DNA of 64,000 nucleotides from Phocaeicola plebeius (GCF_003437535.1 NZ_QSQT01000003.1:62001-126000), one strand, 5' to 3'; positions 35,688 through 44,421 are shown, counted from the first letter of the stretch. Translations and numbers: made by a program. The notes: a model not told the origin generated them from the letters alone.

Positions 35688-36161
35688 ATGGGGGCTGATA
35701 AATTACTGCTTAATAATGAGGCTTTTTTTATAGAAGTAAGCCAGATGCTTCAGAGTGGGAATTCGGTAACGCTGCGGGCTAAAGGAAACAGTATGTTACC
35801 GTTTATTATGGAGGAGCGTGATACTGTGGTGCTGCAAAAGGTGGAAGCATTCGCCGTGGGAAGTGTGGTGCTGGCTTGTTTGCCGGGCAACCGTTATGTG
35901 TTGCATCGGGTGTATAGAATAAAGGGAGAACATATTATGTTGATGGGGGACGGAAACCTCCATGCCATGGAATGCTGCCGCAGGGAAGACGTGGCAGGGG
36001 TAGTGGTGAAGATTATACGCGACGGCCGTGTGATAGACATCACTTCTTCCTCGCAACTGTTTATGGCGGCACTTTGGCGTAAGCTGCTTCCTGTACGCCG
36101 TTACCTGTTATTTGTGTGCAGATGGTGGATGCGAAGGGACAGGAGAATGAAAAAAAGATAG
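35688..36161 (+). CDS. S24/S26-family peptidase, signal-peptidase-like
   Basis: This 157-residue protein has a short S26-type core: GNSMLPFIMEERDTVVLQK with the catalytic serine, and NRYVLHRVYRIKGEHIMLMG plus DGN. Histidine stands where bacterial signal peptidase I has lysine, as in the ER/SipW-like subfamily. The only hydrophobic segment is near the C-terminus (LPVRRYLLFVCRWWMRR), rather than the usual N-terminal anchor. I recall homologues in Bacteroidales occurring with PqqD-like, nucleotidyltransferase and ABC exporter genes. Leader cleavage of a small peptide is a plausible job but unproven. The ABC gene follows after 13 bases. Confidence 0.8.
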   Translation: MGADKLLLNNEAFFIEVSQMLQSGNSVTLRAKGNSMLPFIMEERDTVVLQKVEAFAVGSVVLACLPGNRYVLHRVYRIKGEHIMLMGDGNLHAMECCRREDVAGVVVKIIRDGRVIDITSSSQLFMAALWRKLLPVRRYLLFVCRWWMRRDRRMKKR

Positions 36162-36174
36162 TATTTTTGTCTGT

Positions 36175-37812
36175 ATGAGGATAGGAAAGTGTATAAAGTG
36201 GCTTTGGAATATTTCCTGTGGCTTCCGGATACCGATAATGGTGTATGCTTTGACCGGGATGTTGCAGGTGGGGGCTTCTTTGTTTTTTGTGTTTGTCTGT
36301 AAGCACTTGATAGATATTGCCACAGGTGTGTCGGGAGATAATCTTGCCATATATATCGGATGGTTGGTGGGTTGTCTGGTACTGCAGCTGGTATTGTCTG
36401 CTGCCCGTAGCTGTCTGACCAGTCGCATGGAGATTGCGTTACGGAATGAATTGCACCGCAAGCTTTTTGTGCATTTGATGGAGAGCTGCTGGTCGGGAAG
36501 GGAGCAGCTGCATACCGGAGATATGCTGAATCGTCTGGAGGAGGATGTGCAGACCATAACCGATGCATTGTGCCGGATGCTGCCTGCGGTGTTTATCACG
36601 TGTTTCCAGTTGCTGGGTGCTTTGTATTTCCTTTCTTATCTGGATATGCGTCTGACCATTGTGCTGGTTTTTATCATGCCTGTCGCATTGTTGTTCAGTA
36701 AAGGATATATACGAAAAATGCGCCGTCTGTCGCGCGAGATACGTACGACGGACAGTGAGATACAAAGTCATTTGCAGGAGAATTTGCAGCATCGTATCCT
36801 GCTTCGTACCTTGGAATATACCAGCCAGTCTGTGCATAAGCTGGATGCGGTGCAATCTGTACTGCAGGATAAGGTGAAGCAGCGTACTGATTTTTCGGTG
36901 TTTTCCCGCTCGATGGTGCAGGTCGGTTTCATGACTGGCTATGCCGTTGCCTTTTTATGGGGCGTATTCGGTTTGCGTGAGGGTACGGTAACATTCGGAA
37001 TGATGGCGGCATTCTTGCAGCTGGTATCGCAGATACAACGTCCGATGGTGGACTTGAGCCGGCAGATTCCGGCTGCTATCCGGGTACTTACTTCGGCGGA
37101 ACGTTTGATAGAACTGACTGACTTGCCTTTGGAGGAACGGGGAGAGTCAGTTCGTCTGGAGGGAAACCTGGGTATCCGTATGCACGGAGTGAGCTATACT
37201 TATCCGGAGGGGAGCAAGGCTGTGCTGTCTGATTTTACGTATGATTTCAAGCCGGGTAGTCTGACGGCTATTGTGGGAGAAACAGGAGTCGGGAAAAGTA
37301 CGCTAATCAGGCTGATTCTGGCTTTGTTGCGCCCTGATAGAGGAGATATTGTATTTTATAACGGGCAGCAGGAGGTGGTAGCTTCACCGCTTACACGCTG
37401 CAATCTTTCCTACGTGCCTCAGGGGAATACGCTGGTAAGCGGTACCATTCGGGATAATTTGCGGATGGGAAATCCTCATGCCACGGAGGAGGAGCTGAAA
37501 GAGGCACTTTATCTGGCGGTGGCGGATTTTGTATTTGATTTGCCGGAAGGGATGGATACGTTATGCGGAGAGCGTGGTTCGGGGCTTAGCGAAGGGCAGG
37601 CGCAGCGTATTGCCATTGCACGGGGCTTGCTACGTCCGGGAAGTATCTTGCTGTTGGATGAGCCGACTTCTTCATTGGATAGCGAGACGGAAAAGCTGCT
37701 TCTGGCACGTCTGTCGGACCAGTTGCACGGTAAAACACTTCTTTTGATCAGCCATCGGGAAACGATTGCACAGCTTTGTACTTCTGTGGTCTGGATGAAA
37801 AAGCAGGAATAA
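36175..37812 (+). CDS. ABC exporter half-transporter (fused membrane and ATPase domains)
   Basis: This is a 545-residue type-IV ABC exporter that would work as a homodimer. The N-terminal ~300 residues contain six transmembrane helices. The nucleotide-binding domain has Walker A GETGVGKST, Q-loop region YVPQGNT, signature LSEGQAQRIAIARGLL (Glu replaces the usual second Gly of LSGGQ), Walker B ILLLDEPTSSLD, and switch His in LLISHRET. There is no N-terminal C39 peptidase, so any leader removal would need another enzyme such as the S26 protein just upstream. Peptide or lipid-linked cargo is possible. It is the last plus-strand gene of the capsule-to-exporter run. Confidence 0.9.
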   Translation: MRIGKCIKWLWNISCGFRIPIMVYALTGMLQVGASLFFVFVCKHLIDIATGVSGDNLAIYIGWLVGCLVLQLVLSAARSCLTSRMEIALRNELHRKLFVHLMESCWSGREQLHTGDMLNRLEEDVQTITDALCRMLPAVFITCFQLLGALYFLSYLDMRLTIVLVFIMPVALLFSKGYIRKMRRLSREIRTTDSEIQSHLQENLQHRILLRTLEYTSQSVHKLDAVQSVLQDKVKQRTDFSVFSRSMVQVGFMTGYAVAFLWGVFGLREGTVTFGMMAAFLQLVSQIQRPMVDLSRQIPAAIRVLTSAERLIELTDLPLEERGESVRLEGNLGIRMHGVSYTYPEGSKAVLSDFTYDFKPGSLTAIVGETGVGKSTLIRLILALLRPDRGDIVFYNGQQEVVASPLTRCNLSYVPQGNTLVSGTIRDNLRMGNPHATEEELKEALYLAVADFVFDLPEGMDTLCGERGSGLSEGQAQRIAIARGLLRPGSILLLDEPTSSLDSETEKLLLARLSDQLHGKTLLLISHRETIAQLCTSVVWMKKQE

Positions 37813-37833
37813 TTCTTATCAAGAATGAAGGCA

Positions 37834-37890
37834 CTAAATGAAACGCCCTTATTTCCAGTTGCGCACTGGAGATAAGGGCGTTTCATTTAG
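37834..37890. terminator. Long hairpin between convergent ABC exporter and GH31 genes
   Basis: A 26-bp stem (37,834-37,859 with 37,865-37,890) closes a 5-base loop TGCGC and contains a single G-T wobble in RNA. Three more outer pairs are possible after a 2-base bulge. No T-run follows on either strand. It stands exactly between two convergent genes, so it probably ends or stabilises both transcripts. Confidence 0.7.
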
Positions 37891-37914
37891 GGTGCTATTG
37901 GCTGATGGTTTTGC

Positions 37915-40389
37915 TTACAGTTTCACTACCAGCTTCTTACCTGAATAAGCTACTTTCTTGTCAGCTTTAACCATGATGGTTTCTGCTGATTGCTTGCCAG
38001 GCTGCATCAGCGTGATGCGGAAGTTGCGGCGTTTCAGCATCTTCGGGAATTCACCATTGCGGTCGCTGATGGTCAGTGTGCGTGAGGCGTCGTCCCAGCT
38101 GAACTTGATGGTGGAGAACATACCCTTTTCGTAGTTATAGTTATCAAACTCGTCTTCGTAGAGCACGAATTCGCCATTGGCTCCCGGGTAAACACAGATG
38201 TCCAGGTTATCCCATTTCTTTTCAGTAGCGTACTGTACTTTCGGACCAAGCGGAAGGATACTTCCTGCTTTGATGTAAAGTGGCAGGATGTCAACCGGAC
38301 ATTCGCGCTGGATTTCCTGATCGCCTGCTACCGTTTCGTTAGTCCAGAAGTCAATCCATTGAGTACCTTTAGGCAGGTAGACTTTTACCGGAGCAGAAGC
38401 TTTCGCTACGTCGGGCACGGTAGTAACTCCCTTGTTGCCTTCTATTTTCTTGGTGTAAAGCGGTTCTGTTACCGGGCATACCAGAATGTTTTTACCGAAC
38501 ATGTATTCATCGTCCAGCAGGATAGCCTTACGGTCGTTGGCAAAGTCCATTACCAACGGACGCATCATGGTACCGTCTTCCTGTACTACGGCTCCATCTA
38601 AACTATATATATAAGGTAAGAGACGGTAGCGAAGTTCGATAATACGTTTCTGTGCATCGTAAGCCCAGTCACCTTCCTTGCCGAAGAGGTCAATTTCATT
38701 CATCATCGGTGAAGAACAGTGGTTACGCATCAATGGCATGAAGCAGCCCCACTGGAACCAGCGTACATGCAGTTCCTGATAAGCTACGTTAGTGCAGTCA
38801 TTGTTGTATTCCCATCCGAAGAAACCTCCTAAGTCCGTGTTCCAGAACGGGATACCGCAAAGCGTGTAGTTCAGTCCGGCTGGAATCTGCTGACGGAGTA
38901 CATCCCAGCTTGATACCACGTCGCCGCTCCAGCTCAGGGCACCGTAGTGCTGCTGACCCAGATAACCGGAACGTGTCATCTGGAACACACGTTTATCGTC
39001 CGATACGGCACGCTGGTGTTCATAGATACCCCGGTTGTGGTTCAGCGGGAACGCATTGTGTACGGAGCGGAAAGAACCATCGGCTGTCATCAGGTCGAAG
39101 TCGCTTTCTTTCGGGTTCAGATGGTCGGGTTCTGTAGAGTCGGTCCACCAGGCATCGATGTTCATTTTATGCAGGTGGCTGAGGTAACGCCAGTACAGGT
39201 CGCGGGCATCTTTGTTGAACGGGTCGTAAGGATGTGCACCCGATTTCGGAGGCCATGTCTCAAATTTCAGCAAGGCTCCCATCTTGTCCAGTTCCTTGAA
39301 CTGGTCGGTCCATGGTCCGAAGCTGGCCCATACGGAAATCATCAGGTGTGCATTGTTCTTATGTACGTATTCCACCATTTCTTCCGGGCTTTTGAAGCGA
39401 GGTTTCGGATAGCGTGCATTCTTGTCTTCTCCATTCGGAAGGTAGCGAAGTGCTTCCTTGTCGTCCATCTTGTTGATGTAGCGTGGATTCACGAATTTCA
39501 TGGCATTCCAGTTGGAGTCACATCCCCAGTACTGCCAGTCCTGTACGATACCATCCAGCGGAATCTGAAGTTTGCGGTATTTGTCGAGTACGCCGCACAG
39601 TTCGTCCGGACTCTTGTAGCGTTCGCGGCACTGCCAGTAGCCCATGGTCCAGAGCGGGAACATGGTAGCCTTTCCGGTCAGGTCACGGATGCAGGCGATT
39701 ACACCATCCTGTGTGCCGTCTTCGTATAAGAAATAATAATCGGAGCAAAGTCCTACCTGTGAAGAGAAGGAAGTTGCATACGGCGTATCGCTGAAGTCAG
39801 AGATACCTGGATTATCCCAGTACACGCCATATCCTTTTTCAGATGTGAAATAGGGGATACAGATATTGGTATTGCCGTTTGACAGGTGAATTTGCTGGTT
39901 GCGGTGGTTCATGGCTCCGCTCTGGCGTTGTCCTAATCCGTAGATAGCTTCTTCCGGTTCAAGGCTGAATGCCTGGCTGACGGTAAATGTGTCACGGTTT
40001 ACGTCCTTGCGCGGAATGAAATTGGTACCTTCCACTTTTTCCTTTAACAGTGTTTCTCCTTTCTGGTCGGTGTAAGTCACCTTTCCGGTAACCACGTCGA
40101 GTGTCACTGTCATTTTTCCGGAGGTCATGCATACCGTGTTTCCATTCTGTTTGTAGGAGATTTCTACCTTTTCCGGAGTCTTGATGACCGGATAACTTTT
40201 CTTTTCGGGCATTTCAGCCGAAGGATACTTTACGATGCGCACAATAGAAGGAGAGTAGAAAATCACTTCCCCGTTCAATGTGGGCTGTGCAGTCTGGAAC
40301 TTTCCTCCCTGAGCGGTTTTTTCAAAAGTCTGACCGAAGGAAGACAAACAAGTGGCCAGTACAGCAAGAAATAAAATCTCTTTTTTCAT
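37915..40389 (-). CDS. Glycoside hydrolase family 31 (alpha-glucosidase/alpha-xylosidase type)
   Basis: This is an 824-residue exported enzyme from ATG 40,389 with signal peptide ending SSFGQ. The catalytic (beta/alpha)8 barrel spans residues ~230-600: LWTMGYWQCRERYKSPDEL, DGIVQDWQYWG, and the nucleophile Asp in WWTDSTEPDH. The acid/base Asp lies in LSWSGDVVSSWDVLRQQI. N-terminal (GLGQRQSGAMNHR) and C-terminal beta domains frame it. GH31 enzymes cleave alpha-linked glucose or xylose; the exact substrate is unclear, though the GYWQ and STEPD motifs are common in alpha-xylosidase-like members. It lies downstream of the kinase-less sensor-regulator gene on the same strand but has its own -7 box. 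Confidence 0.92.
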   Translation of the reverse strand: MKKEILFLAVLATCLSSFGQTFEKTAQGGKFQTAQPTLNGEVIFYSPSIVRIVKYPSAEMPEKKSYPVIKTPEKVEISYKQNGNTVCMTSGKMTVTLDVVTGKVTYTDQKGETLLKEKVEGTNFIPRKDVNRDTFTVSQAFSLEPEEAIYGLGQRQSGAMNHRNQQIHLSNGNTNICIPYFTSEKGYGVYWDNPGISDFSDTPYATSFSSQVGLCSDYYFLYEDGTQDGVIACIRDLTGKATMFPLWTMGYWQCRERYKSPDELCGVLDKYRKLQIPLDGIVQDWQYWGCDSNWNAMKFVNPRYINKMDDKEALRYLPNGEDKNARYPKPRFKSPEEMVEYVHKNNAHLMISVWASFGPWTDQFKELDKMGALLKFETWPPKSGAHPYDPFNKDARDLYWRYLSHLHKMNIDAWWTDSTEPDHLNPKESDFDLMTADGSFRSVHNAFPLNHNRGIYEHQRAVSDDKRVFQMTRSGYLGQQHYGALSWSGDVVSSWDVLRQQIPAGLNYTLCGIPFWNTDLGGFFGWEYNNDCTNVAYQELHVRWFQWGCFMPLMRNHCSSPMMNEIDLFGKEGDWAYDAQKRIIELRYRLLPYIYSLDGAVVQEDGTMMRPLVMDFANDRKAILLDDEYMFGKNILVCPVTEPLYTKKIEGNKGVTTVPDVAKASAPVKVYLPKGTQWIDFWTNETVAGDQEIQRECPVDILPLYIKAGSILPLGPKVQYATEKKWDNLDICVYPGANGEFVLYEDEFDNYNYEKGMFSTIKFSWDDASRTLTISDRNGEFPKMLKRRNFRITLMQPGKQSAETIMVKADKKVAYSGKKLVVKL

Positions 40390-40438
40390 GTTGAACAAGT
40401 TTGTTTTTCGTTAAATCTGAATACAAAGGTTGATGGTT

Positions 40439-40446
40439 CAAATGTA
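40439..40446 (-). promoter_or_regulatory. Possible -7 box of the GH31 gene
   Basis: On the minus strand this reads TACATTTG, a full match to TAnnTTTG, about 50 bases before the GH31 start. No good -33 TTTG is seen at the right distance, so the promoter may need an activator. Confidence 0.45.
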
Positions 40447-40526
40447 AAGAGATTCTTTGTAGAGCAGGAGAACAGAATGCGCCAAAGAACGGTATGAAAT
40501 GCTTCAGAGAGGGGGCTGATTCATTT

Positions 40527-43370
40527 TTACCCCTCTTTTGATTCAGATGTATCCCCTTTTTCCTGCTGTTTCTGAAACTCGCTGGGGGTCATTCCGTATT
40601 CTTCCTTGAAGCAGGAAGTAAAATATTTCCGGTTGTAATAGCCTAATGCCAGGGCCACTTCGTTCACGGTGGTATGAGGATCTTTTAACATGCGGCAGGC
40701 ATGTTGCATCTTCACGCGACGGATGTACTCTAATGGAGTAAGCCCCGTAATGGCCTTGAGCTTGCGGGTCAATGTGGAGCGTGACATGTTGACTTTTTCT
40801 GCCAGATGCTGCACGTCGAATTCAGCTTCACTCAAATTATCTTCTACCGCTTTCAGGATATTTCCTAACAGAATCTCATCCAGTTTGGCAAATTCCATTT
40901 CTGAAATACGGACTTCAGTTTGCGGAACAGGCTTTTCATCCAGGTAGGAACGCATTTTCATCAATTCCGCGCTGTCGGCATACAGTTCTTCATTTTTCAG
41001 CTTCATCCGGCGGAGGTAGAAACGAAGTCCGACAAAGATTCCGGCTATCACTACCAATATATAGAAGGCGATGGCCCATCCCGTCTGGTAGAAGGCAGGC
41101 AGACGCTCAATGTGAAGTCTAGTGACTTTCTCACTCCATATTCCATACCCGTCGGTCGCTTTCACCTCGAATACGTAGTTTCCGTGAGGCAGGTGATTGT
41201 AGCTGACGGTATGTTGTCCTACGGTGGTGTAGTTCCATTCTTTATCCAGTCCGGCCAGACGATAAGCATAACGTATTTTGCGGGCATTCAGGTAGTCAAG
41301 AGATGAAAAATGAATGTCCAGATCATATTCGTCCGGCTGGAGTGTCAGAGAATTTCCGTTCGCTATGGGTTTGCCCATGACGTACAATCCGGTGATAAAC
41401 GTCGGAATATCCTTGCTGGGCTGGTCAAGGCGGTCGGATGGAGTTACTGCACAGATGCCCGGAATGCCACCGAAATAAATCCGTCCGTCGTGTCCCTTAC
41501 AGATGGCTGTAGGGATGAACCGGCGGAGCAACATGGAATTGTCGGTGGTAAGGTAGGTGGAAAACGAGTGGTTTTTCGGATTATACTCAATCAGTTTCTG
41601 GTTGGTATCTATCCACAAATGGCCGTATACGTCAAACTCCAGCTGGTTGACAATATTTCCGTTCAACTCGCACAGGCGGGTATGATCCGTCAGTTTTTTT
41701 GTCTGCATATTCAAGGCATAGACTCCTCCTTCCTGCGTGCCCATCCAGATGAGGCTGTCTTCCTGCACACTCAGGCAGGTGATAGAGAGAGGAGAAAGAA
41801 TCTTTCGGCATTCTCCCTTGGGAGACAACTGATAAAGCCCTTTATTCAGTGTTCCAATCCATAGATTTCCCCGCTTGTCTTCCTTGATGGCACTTACCAG
41901 TCCTAATGTATCGCAGACCGTATGCCATTGGTTGTTGTGCAGAGAAAAAGCAAACACTCCGTTGTTGGTACCTGCCCAAAGTGTGCCGTTACGGTCCTCG
42001 TAAGTCTGGGTAAAATGTCTTTGGGCCTTTTCCGGAAGGCTCAGGGTACGGAAGTGCTTCATTTGCATACCTTCCCGTCCGAGTTCATAGATAAGGTTGC
42101 GCCCTTCAGGTATCACCCATACATTTCCTTCCCTCCGGGCCTCGCTCATTTGCTTGATGGAGCCGAGCGAAAGCGTTTTTAGCGCGGAGAAGTCGTGGTA
42201 GAGACTGACTATATGGTTGGACAGGTCGTACAGCCCGAGTCCCGTCCGTTCCTGTGATATCCACATCTTGCCTTCTCCTGCATCGCAGAGGGCCATGATG
42301 GCCGGCTGAAAGCGAACCCGCTGTGGCAGAGCTGGCAGAGCAAACTCTTCCGGAGCGTTTTCCGTAAAATGGATAATGAAGCTTTTCCCGTCAAAAGAGG
42401 CGACCCAGAGGTTTCCGTCTTTGTCCTGGTAAATTTCATTCAGCATGCTTCCATATTCAGCCGGCAGACGAAAATCCGTCTGGCGCAAGCAGCGTCGGGC
42501 TTCATCGTAGCGCATGGCTATCAGAGAACTTCGGGTAGTCATCCAGAGAATTCCTTCGCGGTTATCCTGCTCCAGGTATAAGATGTCTCCTTCTGCTTCT
42601 CCCATAGGATTTACGGGAAGCGGCGAATAGGTATAGATGGAATCTTTGGGTGCGGAAGGGTCGAAGAGCAACAGACCGTCGGAACTGGTGCCTACCCAGA
42701 AATAATTATGAGTGCGGTCCTGAACGATGCAGGTCAGGTTTCGTCCTGAAGGCGGATTGGCATAACGGGTAAAAGTGTCTGTCTTTTTATCGTAGCGATA
42801 GATACCTTCCCTTCCTACGGTAATCAGAATCTGTTTCTGCCGGCTTTCGCAGAAACCGGCCATCCATGAGGATTTTCCTTCATGGTCGTATAGCAGGTAG
42901 GTTTTCTGTAATTTCCCCTCAGTGTTGTATCTCAGCAGTTTATGCCCCGTAGCTATCCACATAGCCCCGTCGGATGTCTTTCGTATGCTGTAGATAAAAC
43001 TTGTCTGTAGCCGTTCAGCGTCCAACGGTGTAACCTGTCTGCTGGTTTTGTCCAGCATGTAGGCTCCATGGTCGGTTCCAAACCAGATTCTTCCCCTTTC
43101 ATCTTCGGCAATGGACTGGATGGTGTTGTCATTCAGCAGTCCCGGGGTATTGATGTCGGAACGGATGACATTAATCTGGTATCCGTCGTCGCAGCAAAGA
43201 CCGTTCACTGTGCCATACCACATCAGTCCTTCGCTGTCCTGAAAAATGCGGTGTATGGCACTGACCGGAAGCTGGGGCAGGGAAGGCACGGGAGTAATCC
43301 GGATATTCGAAGCGGCTTGTATGGTAATTTCTATCAGACTGAAAATGAGTAAAAAACAAAATCTTTTCAT
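40527..43370 (-). CDS. Membrane sensor with reg_prop propeller and Y_Y_Y domains fused directly to an AraC DNA-binding domain (no kinase)
   Basis: This 947-residue protein from ATG 43,370 has a signal peptide (MKRFCFLLIFSLIEITIQA). The periplasmic part carries repeated reg_prop blades (GLMWYGTVNGLCCDDG, GRIWFGTDHGAYMLD, GNLWIGTLNKGLYQL). A Y_Y_Y domain follows (IRYAYRLAGLDKEWNYTTVG, PHGNYVFEVKATDGYGIW), then one transmembrane helix (~763-786). Only ~160 cytoplasmic residues remain, ending in an AraC HTH (FDVQHLAEKVNMSRSTLTRK, GYYNRKYFTSCFKEEYGMTP). Canonical hybrid two-component sensors of ~1,300 residues have HisKA, HATPase and receiver domains here; none is present. Signal transfer would have to be direct, as in one-component regulators. 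A probable target is the adjacent GH31 gene. Confidence 0.9.
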   Translation of the reverse strand: MKRFCFLLIFSLIEITIQAASNIRITPVPSLPQLPVSAIHRIFQDSEGLMWYGTVNGLCCDDGYQINVIRSDINTPGLLNDNTIQSIAEDERGRIWFGTDHGAYMLDKTSRQVTPLDAERLQTSFIYSIRKTSDGAMWIATGHKLLRYNTEGKLQKTYLLYDHEGKSSWMAGFCESRQKQILITVGREGIYRYDKKTDTFTRYANPPSGRNLTCIVQDRTHNYFWVGTSSDGLLLFDPSAPKDSIYTYSPLPVNPMGEAEGDILYLEQDNREGILWMTTRSSLIAMRYDEARRCLRQTDFRLPAEYGSMLNEIYQDKDGNLWVASFDGKSFIIHFTENAPEEFALPALPQRVRFQPAIMALCDAGEGKMWISQERTGLGLYDLSNHIVSLYHDFSALKTLSLGSIKQMSEARREGNVWVIPEGRNLIYELGREGMQMKHFRTLSLPEKAQRHFTQTYEDRNGTLWAGTNNGVFAFSLHNNQWHTVCDTLGLVSAIKEDKRGNLWIGTLNKGLYQLSPKGECRKILSPLSITCLSVQEDSLIWMGTQEGGVYALNMQTKKLTDHTRLCELNGNIVNQLEFDVYGHLWIDTNQKLIEYNPKNHSFSTYLTTDNSMLLRRFIPTAICKGHDGRIYFGGIPGICAVTPSDRLDQPSKDIPTFITGLYVMGKPIANGNSLTLQPDEYDLDIHFSSLDYLNARKIRYAYRLAGLDKEWNYTTVGQHTVSYNHLPHGNYVFEVKATDGYGIWSEKVTRLHIERLPAFYQTGWAIAFYILVVIAGIFVGLRFYLRRMKLKNEELYADSAELMKMRSYLDEKPVPQTEVRISEMEFAKLDEILLGNILKAVEDNLSEAEFDVQHLAEKVNMSRSTLTRKLKAITGLTPLEYIRRVKMQHACRMLKDPHTTVNEVALALGYYNRKYFTSCFKEEYGMTPSEFQKQQEKGDTSESKEG

Positions 43371-43391
43371 GGGTTTTTTCAGGACGCTAAA

Positions 43392-43517
43392 AAACGCAAG
43401 TGCGTTTGCTCTAAAACGCAAGTACGTTTTGATTGAAACGCAAGTGCGTTTTACCTAAAACACAAGTGCGTTTTAATTCAAACGCTTTGGCGTTTTCCTT
43501 TAAACGCAAGTGCGTTT
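43392..43517. repeat. Six-unit palindrome array, exact 22-bp period
   Basis: Six 16-bp palindromes of the form AAACGCAAGTGCGTTT start at 43,392, 43,414, 43,436, 43,458, 43,480 and 43,502, exactly 22 bases apart and separated by unrelated 6-base spacers. Units 1, 3 and 6 are perfect. Unit 2 has GTACG and unit 4 has AACACA. Unit 5 has TTTG in place of the AAGT centre but keeps both arms. The array sits in the 205-base gap between the AraC gene's stop and the sensor-regulator start, 21 bases before that ATG. No TAnnTTTG box is seen on the minus strand here. Equal two-turn spacing suggests binding sites on one DNA face. Confidence 0.92.
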
Positions 43518-43575
43518 TTTCAGGTATTTTGAACGAAAATCTCTTATAATTTATAATCGTTTGTTTATTAATACT

Positions 43576-44421
43576 TTATCCGTTGTTTCGATATTCAAGC
43601 GGGCTCATTCCTACATAGCGTTTGAAGTATTTTCCGAAGAACGATACATTGGCAAAATTCAGTGAGTCGGAAATGTTCTGGATGGAAAGCTGGGAAGACT
43701 TCAATTGCGATTTGGCATCCATGATGACCATGGACGAAATAATGTCTACACAGGTCTTTCCCGTAATCTGTTTCACGGTAGTGCAAAGATGTGCATGCGT
43801 AATCTGTAGCTTTTCAGCATACCAGGCTACGTTTCGTGTCTGGTTGTAATGCTGCATGACTAGCTGGGCAAAGTTACGGCAAATCAGTTCACTTTTTGAT
43901 AACGAATGTACTTCGTCGGTCTTGTTCCGATAGAGGATAGATATACCTTTATGTATGTCGGCATACAGATTGGTCGCAATTTCCGGTCTTATTTTCTCCG
44001 GAAGGAATTCATACATCTTGATAAGCAGCTGCATGTACTCCTCCATCATTTTGGCGCCTTCCGGCTTTAGATTGATAACGGGACGCCCCAGTGTGATGTA
44101 CATCGTATCCAGAAAAGAATGCGACTGAAGATTGTGTTCCATAAACTGAGAAGAGAATCCTCCGAAGTAGATGTTCAGGTCTCCCTTGATGTCGTTTATC
44201 TGAAAGATACTTCCTGGGGTAAGTACGATAAAGTCGTTGGGCTCTACTGTTATCTTGTTGAGATTGACCGAGGCTTCCACTTCTCCGGAAGTACAAAGTA
44301 CGAAAATCTCGCATTTCAGGCGCACCGGATAGTTTCTGTACAGCCCTAACAGCTCTTTGCTGATGCCGGTACCTACCAGCCACTCTTCGGGCAGGTCTAT
44401 TTTAGGTAATTCTTTTTCCAT
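43576..44421 (-). CDS. AraC-family transcription regulator
   Basis: This is a 281-residue soluble regulator. The N-terminal ~160 residues form a cupin-like ligand or dimer domain (VEPNDFIVLTPGSIFQINDI). The C-terminal ~100 residues hold the double HTH (NVAWYAEKLQITHAHLCTTV, QITGKTCVDII, then SLNFANVSFFGKYFKRYVGM and SPLEYRN). It starts 16 bases after the TonB-receptor stop, so the two are probably co-transcribed. The palindrome array begins about 60 bases beyond its stop codon. It may bind there or at the receptor promoter; neither is shown. Confidence 0.9.
   Translation of the reverse strand: MEKELPKIDLPEEWLVGTGISKELLGLYRNYPVRLKCEIFVLCTSGEVEASVNLNKITVEPNDFIVLTPGSIFQINDIKGDLNIYFGGFSSQFMEHNLQSHSFLDTMYITLGRPVINLKPEGAKMMEEYMQLLIKMYEFLPEKIRPEIATNLYADIHKGISILYRNKTDEVHSLSKSELICRNFAQLVMQHYNQTRNVAWYAEKLQITHAHLCTTVKQITGKTCVDIISSMVIMDAKSQLKSSQLSIQNISDSLNFANVSFFGKYFKRYVGMSPLEYRNNG

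Noticed and set aside
38947..39729. 260-codon frame opposite the GH31 gene
   Set aside because: It is fully contained in the antisense of a well-supported enzyme and has no start context or homology.
43392..43517. CRISPR array
   Set aside because: Repeats are 16-bp palindromes with only 6-base spacers, and no cas genes are present. Spacers are far too short for CRISPR.
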